From positions 1 to 64,000 of the forward strand of contig JAFAAV010000037.1 of the NCBI GenBank assembly GCA_023426375.1: a DNA stretch of 64,000 nt. The letters are read 5' to 3'. The notes beneath the pieces are model-generated. The model was given only the letters and a program-made list of their open reading frames with translations, did not search any database and was not told the DNA's origin. Below are positions 17,306-26,920 of the stretch, piece by piece. The stretch comes from Actinomycetes bacterium (GTDB lineage: Bacteria > Actinomycetota > Actinomycetes > Actinomycetales > Micrococcaceae). The stretch's first letter is position 1. Every line of letters starts with the position of its first letter. Made by a program: the position numbers and the translations under genes.

Positions 17306-18505
17306 CTATTGAGGGTTTGCCATCGCGATGCAGTCTGCGGCCATTTTCGAGATCGTTATCGGATCGTGTCTCAGCTTCAGGGTCTCTTGATCGGATTCGA
17401 TGAGTTGTTGGTAGCCCTCCCACCGCTCCCAGAGAGTCGTGATGGCATCCGCCCACGCCACAGGAGTCATGTCACTCACTCGAAGTGCAGCAGAAAGGTC
17501 CTTGGTGACCTCATGCAAACCGGTGTGATCAGCAACAGCCACGAACCGACCGGCCAAAGCCGCTTCGGCTGCCACGTTTCCGTACGATTCCTCCCGTTGA
17601 GAAGGCACCATCACCATGTGGTTCTCAGCCACAAAAGATCCCACATCAGGAACAAATCCCTGGAATCGAATTTTGTTATCAACCTTGTTCCTAGCAACCA
17701 GTTTTCGCAATCCGATTTCGAAATCCTCATTGCCCCGGAACGCACTGCCCACGATTGTGAGCTGGACGGGTAATCCCCGGTTCAAAAGTTCAATAACGGT
17801 TCGGACCGCCAGGTCGACCCCCTTCCGCTCCGACAATCTGCCGAGGTACAACAACTTCAGCTCCTCCGGGCGCCTACTCGGCAGGGCTACTGGCATGGGG
17901 TTGGGCACGTCAATCGGGTTGTAAACGACTTCGACCTTGTGCTTGAGGTGCGGCCAAGAATCGAGAAGTACATCCTTGGTGAACCTACTGTTTGCGATCA
18001 CCGTATTGGCACACAGTGCGGAGGCAGACAGTACCGCGCGCACGAGCTTCGGGCGAGAGATCTCCGCCTCATGCACGTGGAGGACGGTGTGCCTGCCAGC
18101 TAGTCTCGAAGCAATTACTTGCGAGGGCATGGTGAGCGTGCTGATGTACCGCGCCGGGCCACGTCCCCGCTGACGATCAACCAGACCCCGTACCAAATCT
18201 TGAAGTATGTCTAGCAAGAATCCTGGAAGGCGTCTCGGCCTGAGAATTTCACCGCGCAATACCGGCATGGGTATGAGCTCGTAGTCCAAGCCGCGTCGTG
18301 TCAGCTCGCCCTCCAGCGGTCCGGCTTCGCCAAGAGCCAATGAGACTCCGTGGCCCTTGCGAGCCCATGCCGTCACTAGCTCAAGCATGACTCGGTCGGA
18401 ACCATAGAGTTCACCACCAGGATGCCGGACTTCCACCTCTGTCGCGAGGACATGACCCCTGTGCCGACCCTTTGATAGCAGACGATTTCTACCGCGGATT
18501 CTCAC
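17306..18505 (-). CDS. Glycosyltransferase family 4
   Basis: A 399-residue GT-B glycosyltransferase. The N-terminal domain has HPGGELYGSDRVMLELV, typical of donor-retaining GT4 enzymes, and the C-terminal domain has LLYLGRLSERKGVDLAV, FQGFVPDVGSF and the EESYGNVAAEAALAG nucleotide-sugar-binding segment. The ATG at 18505 overlaps the stop of the upstream 1164-residue surface protein by four bases, so lipoprotein, surface protein and glycosyltransferase are one coupled operon. A 188-base AT-richer gap without a gene separates it from the next glycosyltransferase. Confidence 0.88.
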   Translation of the reverse strand: MRIRGRNRLLSKGRHRGHVLATEVEVRHPGGELYGSDRVMLELVTAWARKGHGVSLALGEAGPLEGELTRRGLDYELIPMPVLRGEILRPRRLPGFLLDILQDLVRGLVDRQRGRGPARYISTLTMPSQVIASRLAGRHTVLHVHEAEISRPKLVRAVLSASALCANTVIANSRFTKDVLLDSWPHLKHKVEVVYNPIDVPNPMPVALPSRRPEELKLLYLGRLSERKGVDLAVRTVIELLNRGLPVQLTIVGSAFRGNEDFEIGLRKLVARNKVDNKIRFQGFVPDVGSFVAENHMVMVPSQREESYGNVAAEAALAGRFVAVADHTGLHEVTKDLSAALRVSDMTPVAWADAITTLWERWEGYQQLIESDQETLKLRHDPITISKMAADCIAMANPQ

Positions 18506-21500
18506 GGAGCGGCTCCCTCATCAGCTGCCGCTGCCCCGTCCACTGGTTGCTGGTCTGCTTCTGCTCCCTCGTCCATAGGCTGTGAGTCAGCGTCAGCTTC
18601 TGTTCCCGCATCTTCAGGCTCGGGCATAGAGTTCTCGCGCATTTGCTCCGCATTAGTTTCGTCGACGTATGAGTTAGCCACGAAGCTGTCCATCAGGAAG
18701 GTCAACGGCAGGTTCGTCACTGATCCGGACATGTACACCATGTACCCGACGGAACCAGCCGTCTGAAGAGCATCGTGAGTGTCCTCGGCGTTGAGCATCC
18801 AATTAGTCGGCTCGGTCTGTCCATACTTCCAAACCTTCGCCTTCAGGGTGGTGGGAGATGTGCCATCCACAACCAAGCGCATGGCGAGCCGCTCGTTGGC
18901 GGCAAGCCGCAGGTCATTGATCTGCTGTGTGGCAAGCGTGGTGGTCTGCGATCCGTTGGCACGGATCAGGCTGACAACCGCATTTCCGTTACTGAGCACC
19001 CTGGCCGTCAGTCGATAGTCACTATTTCCTACGCGGCGCCCTTGCATGGATATGAAAGTGCCACCGCCGTTGGGCAACTTGTCCAATGCAACGCTGGATC
19101 GAAGATCCGTGGATGTCGTGGAGGGGATGAGATAGGCCGCTGAGCTCACACCGGCCCTACTGAATTCGGCAGTCATCGCACCATCTTCGACATCGAGTTC
19201 AGCGTCGCGATAGGTGACCACCCAATCGCCACCGATATCGGCCGCGCCCAAGCCACCATCAATATTGCGCGTGAAATTGTCTTCCACGAACACCTGAGGT
19301 TCCTCCACGACATCAGGCGCGGCCACCGTAATAGATTCGGTGGAAGTCGCGGTGTCACCCTTGTCGTCGGTGACGGTCAGAGTCACCGTGTACGTACCTG
19401 CTTCCGCGTAAGTGTGTTGAGCTGTAGCGCCGCTCGCCACGGTCCCATCGCCGAAGTCCCAACTATGGGAGGCGATTTCACCGTCTGCATCGGTCGATCC
19501 TTGCCCATCCGCAGATACGGTCAAATCTTCAATTGCCAGAGACAGGACCGCTTGCGGAGCCTTATTCGGTTCAGGCTGTTCCTCTTCTTCCAGCTGACCC
19601 GGATCGGTTCCAGCAACGTAATGACGGGCAATGGTCTCGGCACTCAAAGCCTGCGGGTAAACCGCGATCTCATCGAGGTCTCCGTTGAACCAGGCGTTAC
19701 TGCTGCGCATGCCCCAGCCGGTGACCACGTCACCGCCCACTCGCCAATAGCCGTTGTACGCCTGGGCGGAGGTCGTCGCAGCGTCGTACGCCACTCGCTC
19801 CCCGTCCACGTACATGGCATATCCGTCAGAAGACAACGTAGTGGCGACATGGTGCCACTGACCATCGTTGTACGTCTGAGGAGACGTCAGCTTCCGAACA
19901 CTTCCCGGGAAAACACCCGCGACCAGGGTGCCGTCGCTGTCCATCATGATTTTCCGGTCAGTACTCGACGAGTTACCCGAATTCCGGTTGCCGTAGCCGA
20001 TCAATTGGCCACCACGAGTTGAGCTGGACTTGAACCACAATTCCGTAGTGAATTCCTGGGGCCCAGGCTCCGACTTTGCTGATACGGATCCTGCGGATGC
20101 GAACCATCCCGGATTCGCATAAGAGGTTGCCAAGTCTGCGTCCTCTGCCAGCGCACCGGTTGCTCCCGTGGTTACGGCGGAGTTGTGGGAGAGATTATTG
20201 TCTCTAACCACGTTGTATCCGGTACGAGACCGAGCGGAGTCGCCCATGCGCCAGTAGTCCCTGGGGGAACCCTTCATCACCTCTTGGCCGTATCGACTGT
20301 CCAGATCGCCCACTGCGCCGGACGAAGTAGCTGACACAGTGCTCGAACGGACTGATGTCCCGTTCGGATCTTTCACCTTCACCTGGTAACTATTGGTCCC
20401 CTCTGCTGTGAGGTCCCGATAACTGAAGTTAGGGACGAACCAGGAAGTCGAGTTGGCGGTCTGTACATCGATCGGGTTAGCTTCATCGCCATTGCGGATG
20501 AGCTCATAGGTCAGATTACGACTATCCCTGTCCCAACTTCCCCGCCAGGTGAGGTCGATACCACCACGTGAATTGGGATTCGCAGTCAGCTCGAGAGCAG
20601 ACCCCTGCAAGAAGGGCGGATAGGTATCCGACTGCTTTTTCGCGGGAAAGCGAACAATGCCTTGCTGTTGGCGACCATTCACTGACATGAACTCGCCACC
20701 GTAGATCAAGTAGTCACCGTTGGACTCTACGTTCCATGAAGCTTGATTGGAATTGGTGTAAGTACCAGCGATGAATGTCGGCTCCCACGAGCGCACCGTG
20801 GGTGCAGGCTGGCCAGCGAAGTTCCAGTAACCGTTGTTGTCGGCCAGTAGAGTTCCGGTAGCTTCGGTCGTCATAGCCAGGGTGTACCGATAAGCTGTGG
20901 TGTCATCCCACTCACCCAAAGTCGAACAGTCGTGGGCGTGGTTGGAGACGTAAACAGTATTTTCAACGGCCACATTGTCGTAGCTGTCACCGTGACAGTC
21001 GTTCAACCAGATCATGGATCCGGTACCAGCGTCGGCTGCGAATGTCCCCTCGAAATTGTTCCCGTTGCGGGAGTACATGTAGCCGTTTCCATAAACCACA
21101 CCATCGCGGATCTTCACCGAGGTGATTGCGCCGTTGACACCACCGTTACGAACCACCGAGTTAACTGACCAGGGCTTGATCGAGCCATCCGCACCCTGCA
21201 ACCTCGCCATCCCGTATCCCGGGTTGTTCGAACCATTGACCGAAGTAAAAGCTCCGCCGATATAAACATCTCCACTGGAGTCGTCGACGGCGATCGACCA
21301 CACTGCACCTCCAACCACATTGGGCGCAAAAGGCCTGAGTGCGCCCGTGTTGGCGTCGACGGCAGCCACTCGTGTTCTGGTCGTCCACCCGACTTGGCCG
21401 AAGACTCCGCCGTAGTAAACAGTGTCGTTGGCAGTCACAGCGATGGAATTGACGGTGGCAACCGGATTGCTTCGGAACCGAGTGTCTTGCCTACCGTCTG

Positions 21501-21996
21501 AAGTGGAGATCTTGGCCATACGGCTGACCACTTGACCATTGAGTTCAGTGAAGGATCCACCGATATAAAGGCTTTGTCCATCCGCCGATGCTTCAATCGC
21601 CTTAACCTGCGCGTTCACCGATGGCGCCCAGCTGTCAATCATGACACCTGTAGTGATGTCGTAGGCCAGTAGATTCGCCCTCGGAGTTTCTCGCTGCCCG
21701 AGAGGAGCCCCTGCTGGCCTGGCCGACGAAAAATCTCCGGCCACGTAGACAGTGTTTCCGACGATGGCCTGGTCCCACACCACCCCGTTGACCTGCACGG
21801 TGCTGAGCTCCTGCGCAGAGAAGGGACCATCCTCCGTTGCCTTGGCCTGACCAGTCACGACAGCAGCCTCCGCGGAAGGAGAATTCATGGCAGTCAACCA
21901 CCCTAATGCCAGGGCAAAGGTGAGAATAAAGACTAAACCCTGATATGCGCTGCGGGCCCTCGAGGTCTCACTTGATGAAAAATTTCGCGTAAACAT
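18502..21996 (-). CDS. Large secreted LamG/PKD surface protein with N-terminal beta-propeller-like repeats
   Basis: A 1164-residue exported protein. Residues 1-45 are a long signal peptide (cleavage near SAEAA). Residues about 50-450 carry repeats such as GNTVYVAGDFS, QSLYIGGSFTELNG and GDVYIGGAFTSVNG, typical of beta-propellers. A fibronectin III-like segment (about 480-565) is followed by a LamG-like jellyroll (about 640-790, YMVYV-type strands with ELWFKSSS and YRVGGD-like turns), a PKD domain (about 812-890, SHSWDFGDG) and a second jellyroll-like domain (about 909-1105). The last 55 residues are strongly acidic. No LPXTG or C-terminal membrane anchor is present, so it is released or held non-covalently. 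It probably binds or organises the cell-surface glycan. Confidence 0.82.
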   Translation of the reverse strand: MFTRNFSSSETSRARSAYQGLVFILTFALALGWLTAMNSPSAEAAVVTGQAKATEDGPFSAQELSTVQVNGVVWDQAIVGNTVYVAGDFSSARPAGAPLGQRETPRANLLAYDITTGVMIDSWAPSVNAQVKAIEASADGQSLYIGGSFTELNGQVVSRMAKISTSDGRQDTRFRSNPVATVNSIAVTANDTVYYGGVFGQVGWTTRTRVAAVDANTGALRPFAPNVVGGAVWSIAVDDSSGDVYIGGAFTSVNGSNNPGYGMARLQGADGSIKPWSVNSVVRNGGVNGAITSVKIRDGVVYGNGYMYSRNGNNFEGTFAADAGTGSMIWLNDCHGDSYDNVAVENTVYVSNHAHDCSTLGEWDDTTAYRYTLAMTTEATGTLLADNNGYWNFAGQPAPTVRSWEPTFIAGTYTNSNQASWNVESNGDYLIYGGEFMSVNGRQQQGIVRFPAKKQSDTYPPFLQGSALELTANPNSRGGIDLTWRGSWDRDSRNLTYELIRNGDEANPIDVQTANSTSWFVPNFSYRDLTAEGTNSYQVKVKDPNGTSVRSSTVSATSSGAVGDLDSRYGQEVMKGSPRDYWRMGDSARSRTGYNVVRDNNLSHNSAVTTGATGALAEDADLATSYANPGWFASAGSVSAKSEPGPQEFTTELWFKSSSTRGGQLIGYGNRNSGNSSSTDRKIMMDSDGTLVAGVFPGSVRKLTSPQTYNDGQWHHVATTLSSDGYAMYVDGERVAYDAATTSAQAYNGYWRVGGDVVTGWGMRSSNAWFNGDLDEIAVYPQALSAETIARHYVAGTDPGQLEEEEQPEPNKAPQAVLSLAIEDLTVSADGQGSTDADGEIASHSWDFGDGTVASGATAQHTYAEAGTYTVTLTVTDDKGDTATSTESITVAAPDVVEEPQVFVEDNFTRNIDGGLGAADIGGDWVVTYRDAELDVEDGAMTAEFSRAGVSSAAYLIPSTTSTDLRSSVALDKLPNGGGTFISMQGRRVGNSDYRLTARVLSNGNAVVSLIRANGSQTTTLATQQINDLRLAANERLAMRLVVDGTSPTTLKAKVWKYGQTEPTNWMLNAEDTHDALQTAGSVGYMVYMSGSVTNLPLTFLMDSFVANSYVDETNAEQMRENSMPEPEDAGTEADADSQPMDEGAEADQQPVDGAAAADEGAAP

Positions 21997-22718
21997 TAGC
22001 GGACCTCGAATTGAAGTAGTTCTTGATCGGGTGTGTATCCGAAAATAATCTTCGTAATTTCATCTGGAGAACCGGCGAAGACAAATGAAAGGTTGCGATT
22101 CTCGCCCGGCTTGAGCGGGGAACTGAAGTCGCCTTCACGGCGACCATCACGTTCCACTGCAGGTTCGCCCTCGTCACCCTTTTCAGCTTGGGCAAAGGCT
22201 TGCTCCACAGACACCTCCTCATTGGTGTCATTGCGAAGTTGGATCTCGACTGCTGAAGAGGGTCCAGCAACTTCGCCGGGGATCGAGTCATCCAGTTCTA
22301 CTGACTTGAGGTCGCCAACACCAACGGTGAGTTCTCCGGACCTGACATCTTTGGACGCCTCCACAGGCTCCGCCAAAGGCGGGGGAGTTCGTCCGTCCCC
22401 ATTTGACGCGTGGACGGCAGGTCCCCCACTGGCCTCACTGCCCTGCGCACTTGTTGATCCCTCGGCATTGTCCGCATCAGCGGTAGCCGTAGTTTTTGAC
22501 TCGCCCGGTGAAGAAGTTGGTGATTGATCAGCCTGAGTTTCCTGCTGCTCTGTGGCAGTGGACGCCTCCGGCGCACCAGCACCTGAGGACTCATTCCCTG
22601 TTTCAGGGGATGCGCTACATGACACCAACAGCAGACCACAGGCGAAAGTGGAGACCGCGAATTTGGCGACACGCCAATGGCGACCTACATTCGTCCCCTC
22701 TTGAATGGACAAACTCAT
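21996..22718 (-). CDS. Lipoprotein of unknown function, partner of the LamG/PKD protein
   Basis: A 240-residue predicted lipoprotein: basic N-terminus, hydrophobic stretch and lipobox LLVSC (Cys near residue 34 from the chosen start). A Ser/Thr/Glu/Gln-rich linker of about 75 residues leads to a C-terminal beta-rich domain (VEIQLRNDTNEEVSVEQA, RNLSFVFAGSPDEITKI), which resembles immunoglobulin-like DUF4352 domains; this is a weak assignment. The ATG at 22718 is chosen because GGGGGAG lies seven bases upstream; a longer open frame exists but lacks this. The stop and the start of the surface protein share one base (TAATG), so they are coupled. Confidence 0.75.
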   Translation of the reverse strand: MSLSIQEGTNVGRHWRVAKFAVSTFACGLLLVSCSASPETGNESSGAGAPEASTATEQQETQADQSPTSSPGESKTTATADADNAEGSTSAQGSEASGGPAVHASNGDGRTPPPLAEPVEASKDVRSGELTVGVGDLKSVELDDSIPGEVAGPSSAVEIQLRNDTNEEVSVEQAFAQAEKGDEGEPAVERDGRREGDFSSPLKPGENRNLSFVFAGSPDEITKIIFGYTPDQELLQFEVR

Positions 22719-22993
22719 TTGATTACTCCCCCAGTATTTAAGTGACTGGCGAAGATATAGAGATGTCCCATACATCCCCTGGCCTCAATTGGCTGGTAGG
22801 CCTGCTCTCCCCTGTCACTCCGAGGTTAACTACAAATTAACCCCGGCCCCTAGCTTGGATCACAACTAACGGGAGGTTCTTTGCTGCCCAGCAACCCCTC
22901 GAACGCCCCATAGATGTGTCCACAAGATACCAGAAACAAGACCGAAGGGAAGCCCTGCACGCTTCCCGAAGGCTTTACTGCAACAATGGGAGC

Positions 22994-23872
22994 ATGAGGG
23001 GAATCATTCTTGCCGGGGGCACGGGCAGTCGCCTACATCCGATCACTATGGGCATCAGCAAGCAGCTGGTCCCCGTGTACGACAAACCGATGATCTATTA
23101 CCCCCTGTCAACGATGCTTTTGGCGGGTATCGAGGACATCTTGATCATCACCACGCCGCAGGACTCAGAACAGTTCCAACGGCTGCTCGGCGATGGGTCT
23201 CGATTCGGAATCAATATTTCGTACACAGTTCAACCCACACCTGACGGGCTGGCGCAAGCATTCACTCTTGGGGCTCAACATATCGGCGACGACTCCGTCT
23301 GCCTGATCCTGGGAGACAATATTTTCTACGGCCCAGGTCTGGGCACAAAGCTGAGGCGCTTCGAAAACATCGAAGGCGCAGCGGTCTTCGGTTATCGAGT
23401 CGCGGACCCTACGGCGTACGGCGTGGTGGAGTTCGATCAAACGGGCAAAGCGATTTCTCTGGAGGAGAAGCCCCCTCACCCCAAGAGTCCGTTTGCTATC
23501 CCTGGTCTCTATTTCTATGACCAGCATGTGGTTGAACATGCGCGAGATCTCAAGCCTTCAGCCCGTGGGGAACTCGAGATCACTGACTTGAACCGTATTT
23601 ATCTGGAACAGGGACAGTTGCAGGTCGAAGTCCTCGACCGAGGAACTGCGTGGCTGGACACAGGCACCTTTGACTCTCTCGCCGACGCTACGAACTTCAT
23701 TCGTACGGTACAGGCACGCCAAGGGTTGTCCATCGGATGCCCTGAAGAAGTTGCGTGGCGCGTGGGTCTGCTCACTGATGAGGAGCTGCGGTCACGTGCG
23801 GAGCCACTTGTGAAGAGTGGTTACGGACAATATCTCCTCGATTTACTGGACCACAGTGGGGAAGACCGATGA
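22994..23872 (+). CDS. rmlA: Glucose-1-phosphate thymidylyltransferase, copy 2
   Basis: A second 292-residue RmlA with the same motifs as the copy at 12593 (GGTGSRLHP, YDKPMIYYPLST, GDNIFYG). The two copies are about 85% identical, but third codon positions are clearly less GC-rich here, matching the polysaccharide region around it. The 218-base region upstream is shared divergently with the lipoprotein gene and has no other gene. The stop overlaps the start of the Wzz-like gene (ATGA), so dTDP-sugar supply and chain-length control are coupled. The ATG at 22994 matches the paralogue. Confidence 0.93.
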   Translation: MRGIILAGGTGSRLHPITMGISKQLVPVYDKPMIYYPLSTMLLAGIEDILIITTPQDSEQFQRLLGDGSRFGINISYTVQPTPDGLAQAFTLGAQHIGDDSVCLILGDNIFYGPGLGTKLRRFENIEGAAVFGYRVADPTAYGVVEFDQTGKAISLEEKPPHPKSPFAIPGLYFYDQHVVEHARDLKPSARGELEITDLNRIYLEQGQLQVEVLDRGTAWLDTGTFDSLADATNFIRTVQARQGLSIGCPEEVAWRVGLLTDEELRSRAEPLVKSGYGQYLLDLLDHSGEDR

Positions 23873-24498
23873 CACTCATTGACCTGCTGACAGCTCTGCG
23901 GAACCGCTGGAAAATCGCGGTGGCCATTTTTCTTGCCGTCATGGCAGCAACGGTGGGGCTGACCCTTCTTCAGCAACCCAGTTACCAAGCAAGCTCCCGA
24001 GTTCTCATCGCTCCTGCCCCGAGCAATGACGCAGACACGTTGAACCGACGCCTCCAATATCTCCAGGGGAGCCTGGGCACTTACAGTGAGCTAGTTTCGT
24101 CTGAAGTGGTTGCTACACGTGTCGCGGACAATCTGGACAGCGAATCCCTGACTCCCGACCAAATCAAGAAGCAGATTAGTGGAAAGCACGAAGTCGAGGT
24201 CAACCTCGTTCAGATAGACGCCGAGGGATCATCGCCCGCGCAGGCTGCAAAGCTAGCTAATACCACCGCAGATGTCCTTGGCCAAGTCATCGAACGACCC
24301 GAGCCAACCGATGAGGGGGCGGAGGTACCGGTGTCAGTTATTACCGTCGACAACGCGAAAGAACCTACGAGTCCTGTCTCTCCCCGCTGGCCCGTCAATC
24401 TCCTGGTGGGCGGCGTACTGGCTCTCGTCATCTCGGTTTCAGCTGCGGTTTTGCTGCACTTCCAACAGCTTTCGCGGACTCGACGCAGTGGTCACTAG
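23869..24498 (+). CDS. Wzz/YveK-type chain-length determinant protein
   Basis: A 209-residue membrane protein with the Wzz topology: a short cytoplasmic N-terminus (MTLIDLLTALRNRWK), TM1 (about 17-35), a periplasm-side helical and beta domain with YQASSRVLIAPA, and TM2 near the C-terminus (about 177-198) after the proline-containing SPRWPVN. It lacks the cytoplasmic tyrosine kinase domain of larger CapA/Wzc proteins. It likely controls polysaccharide chain length with the polymerase that ends four bases away on the opposite strand. Confidence 0.83.
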   Translation: MTLIDLLTALRNRWKIAVAIFLAVMAATVGLTLLQQPSYQASSRVLIAPAPSNDADTLNRRLQYLQGSLGTYSELVSSEVVATRVADNLDSESLTPDQIKKQISGKHEVEVNLVQIDAEGSSPAQAAKLANTTADVLGQVIERPEPTDEGAEVPVSVITVDNAKEPTSPVSPRWPVNLLVGGVLALVISVSAAVLLHFQQLSRTRRSGH

Positions 24499-24502
24499 AT
24501 AA

Positions 24503-25969
24503 CTAGTCGACTTCCCACTTATCTTTCTTCAAGGAGTCGTGGCGGCTTGTTGGGCCCCAACCACGATCTGCGTCTTGTATGGCCGCGGGCGTGAGTCGGC
24601 GGCTCCACGTATTCGCGCCGCCAATCTCTGTACGAGGGTTCAGGCCCCATGCAAGGGCCAAGGCCATAAGCACTGTTGTAGCTGGCCAAGTAGAGAGGTC
24701 GAAGAGAAAAAACTGCGAGGCAATGATGACCACGGCGGGTAGGTCCCTCAGGTCCGCTCTAAGAATTGCCACCAGCATCAATCCGACCAACAGGAGCATC
24801 GCCACGATTCCGCCGTGGGCTAATGCTGTGACGATCTGATTATCGATGACGGTGAAGGTCGAAGACTGAAGAAGACCTTCATCAAATAATCTCGCCGTAG
24901 AATCCAGACCGTTACCGAGCAAGACTTGCATGAACGGTCGCTCGAAGATCAACTTGCCAAACGCATCCCAGGACTCCAGGCGGTGGCTGACAGACCCGGA
25001 TGTCGTCAAGCGCCCAACAACCTGCTGCATGTAGCTCGATTCGAAAATGAACGGAGACGCCACAAGCACCCCGCTGGTCACTAATAAATAGCGTGGAGTG
25101 GAACTCTCCGAGACGACGATCAGCAGCATGAGGACCAAACCCATGGCGGCCGCAGATCTGGTGCCCGAGAGCACAACTCCGGCTAATAGCAGCATTCCCA
25201 GTGGGCCTCGGAGGGCTAATGGCAGCCAACCGAATCGACTCGCCAAAAAGCCCATGGCCACGAGAAGCACTAGCGAGAGGATTAGAGGGTGCCCAAAGGT
25301 GCCCTCCACTCTCTGTAGTGTCGGTAGAAGGGGACTCGTCATGTCCAAGCCACGGTAATTATTGTTCGTCCGCCAAGGCGCTTCCGGCCCCAATTCGGAC
25401 TCAATGATTGCTACAACTGCTTGGAAACTTGCGAAGATAATGAAGAAATTGACGACTCGAGTTCTGACCGACATGTGCATTTGGCCAGCTGCAACAAATA
25501 CTGCAGCCAGAGGCAGTAGCACCGTGGCGCTCCTGACGAGAACTTGCACTAACTCTGCGTTGATCGCAGTGGTACAGAACCAAACAGTGCACAGGGCTAC
25601 AACGCCGAACGTTCCGACTGGTAGAGCCACCTGCCTGAATCTGGTCATCGAGAAGGTGAGAATTCCGACGGCCAGGGCAAAGATCAGTACATCAGGAGCG
25701 GTGAGCCCAAGGAGATTAACCGGTATGAGCCCAACTAGACACAAGAGAACCGTAGCGGACATAACTTGCCTGGTTCCTGCATCAGCTTGGCTCGCCCATA
25801 ACCACCCGGCGATTAGAAAAGCGATCACCGCCCACATCGGGATGAGCAATCCATGAGGCAGAAAAAGACTCAAAACCGAGATGAGAATCAGAGCTGCATC
25901 CCAACGGCTCGAAACGCCACCCGGCCGCGCACGTGTGTGCCGGAACATTCGAGAGCTGGTTGCAGTCAT
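24503..25969 (-). CDS. O-antigen ligase/polymerase-like membrane protein (Wzy-type)
   Basis: A 488-residue polytopic membrane protein with 10 to 12 hydrophobic segments and one large extracytoplasmic loop (around TNNNYRGLDMTSPLLPTLQR). The segment GTFGHPLILSLVLLVAMGF, followed by GVVLSGTRSAAAM, matches the Wzy_C pattern of O-antigen ligases and polymerases (GPxxHPN-like then SRG/TRSA). It is the last gene of the flippase-GT4-GT2-polymerase operon, only six bases after the GT2 stop. Polymerase and ligase cannot be separated from sequence alone; polymerase is preferred in a Gram-positive context. Confidence 0.82.
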   Translation of the reverse strand: MTATSSRMFRHTRARPGGVSSRWDAALILISVLSLFLPHGLLIPMWAVIAFLIAGWLWASQADAGTRQVMSATVLLCLVGLIPVNLLGLTAPDVLIFALAVGILTFSMTRFRQVALPVGTFGVVALCTVWFCTTAINAELVQVLVRSATVLLPLAAVFVAAGQMHMSVRTRVVNFFIIFASFQAVVAIIESELGPEAPWRTNNNYRGLDMTSPLLPTLQRVEGTFGHPLILSLVLLVAMGFLASRFGWLPLALRGPLGMLLLAGVVLSGTRSAAAMGLVLMLLIVVSESSTPRYLLVTSGVLVASPFIFESSYMQQVVGRLTTSGSVSHRLESWDAFGKLIFERPFMQVLLGNGLDSTARLFDEGLLQSSTFTVIDNQIVTALAHGGIVAMLLLVGLMLVAILRADLRDLPAVVIIASQFFLFDLSTWPATTVLMALALAWGLNPRTEIGGANTWSRRLTPAAIQDADRGWGPTSRHDSLKKDKWEVD

Positions 25970-25975
25970 TACCCT

Positions 25976-26917
25976 TTACCTTCGGTATTCGCTGTAGTGC
26001 TGGCCTAATGCTCCCAGAAGAAGACCCGCCCCGCGACACGCGGTGCGAAGCCCTTTAGCCTGGTGGGTCATGTCCCTGGTCAACAGTCCCAGTAAGGCAC
26101 GAGTCGAGCCACCCACAAGTCGAATTAGCCCACGGCCGACCAGCCGTGCACGCAATCCGATGTGGGCTCCAGAACCAGCCATGTACAAGGAAACACGGCT
26201 CCAACCGTTACCGGATCGATAGGCCCTTTGAAGTACCCATTTGGCATGAGTTCGCTTGGCAGGCACACGATCGATGACTTCTGCCTCGTCGTTCCAGACC
26301 ATTCGACCCCCAGCGACGTGCAACTGTCGCGTAAACAGTGTGTCTGAACCACCAGTGACACCAAAGTGATTGTCGAATCTCAAACCGATTGAATTGACCC
26401 AGTTCACGTCAAGGAGAAGATTATTGGTGGCCGCTACCGACACATCAGTCCCTGTGGGGAGTCTACGTCGGTCAAAAAAACGACCCGCCTTGACCCAGTC
26501 CGTCAAGGGAATTTCATAGTCGGACACAACCGACCCAACAACGGCCTGTGCCCCCGTGTCACGCAGAGTGGTCATGAGAAGTCGTAGCCAATTCGGAGAG
26601 GGCGTTTCATCGTCGTCGATGAAGACCAGATACCTCGCCCCTCCCGCTTCTTCCAACGCCTTGTTCCGCGCAGCCGCGATTCCAGGAGTGGGTTCATGAA
26701 CATATCGGACCAAGTCAGACCCGCCACTGGCCTGCGCTACATCCTCACGAGCTCCACCGTCAGGGTCATTGTCAACCACGAGAACTGACGCCGACGGCGT
26801 GATCGACACAGCTTGCTCGATCAATAAGGGGATGATTCGGGCTATGTCATCCGGCCGTTTGAACGTCAAGACGGCGATGACCACTTCAGAATTGCCACGG
26901 CTTTCAATATTGTCCAC
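25976..26917 (-). CDS. Glycosyltransferase family 2
   Basis: A 313-residue inverting GT-A glycosyltransferase. VVIAVLTFKRPDDIARII starts the nucleotide-binding fold, LVVDNDPDG follows, and YLVFIDDDETPSPNWL holds the DxD metal-binding motif. GGSDTLFTRQLHVAGGRMVW matches the acceptor-side ED-like motif. The C-terminal part is basic and may lie on the membrane. It lies three bases downstream of the GT4 gene and six bases upstream of the polymerase gene, so it is part of the polysaccharide unit-assembly operon. Donor unknown. Confidence 0.88.
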   Translation of the reverse strand: MDNIESRGNSEVVIAVLTFKRPDDIARIIPLLIEQAVSITPSASVLVVDNDPDGGAREDVAQASGGSDLVRYVHEPTPGIAAARNKALEEAGGARYLVFIDDDETPSPNWLRLLMTTLRDTGAQAVVGSVVSDYEIPLTDWVKAGRFFDRRRLPTGTDVSVAATNNLLLDVNWVNSIGLRFDNHFGVTGGSDTLFTRQLHVAGGRMVWNDEAEVIDRVPAKRTHAKWVLQRAYRSGNGWSRVSLYMAGSGAHIGLRARLVGRGLIRLVGGSTRALLGLLTRDMTHQAKGLRTACRGAGLLLGALGQHYSEYRR

Positions 26918-26920
26918 GTT

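Noticed and set aside
12593..23872. The two rmlA genes as direct repeats of a composite transposon
   Set aside because: Protein identity is only about 85% and codon usage differs, so they are not recent duplicates; no transposase or inverted ends were seen.
24481..24515. Small inverted repeat ACTAG-ATAA-CTAGT at the convergent stop codons of the Wzz-like gene and polymerase
   Set aside because: The arms are only 5 bp and AT-rich; it is too weak for a terminator and is best explained by chance around the stop codons.
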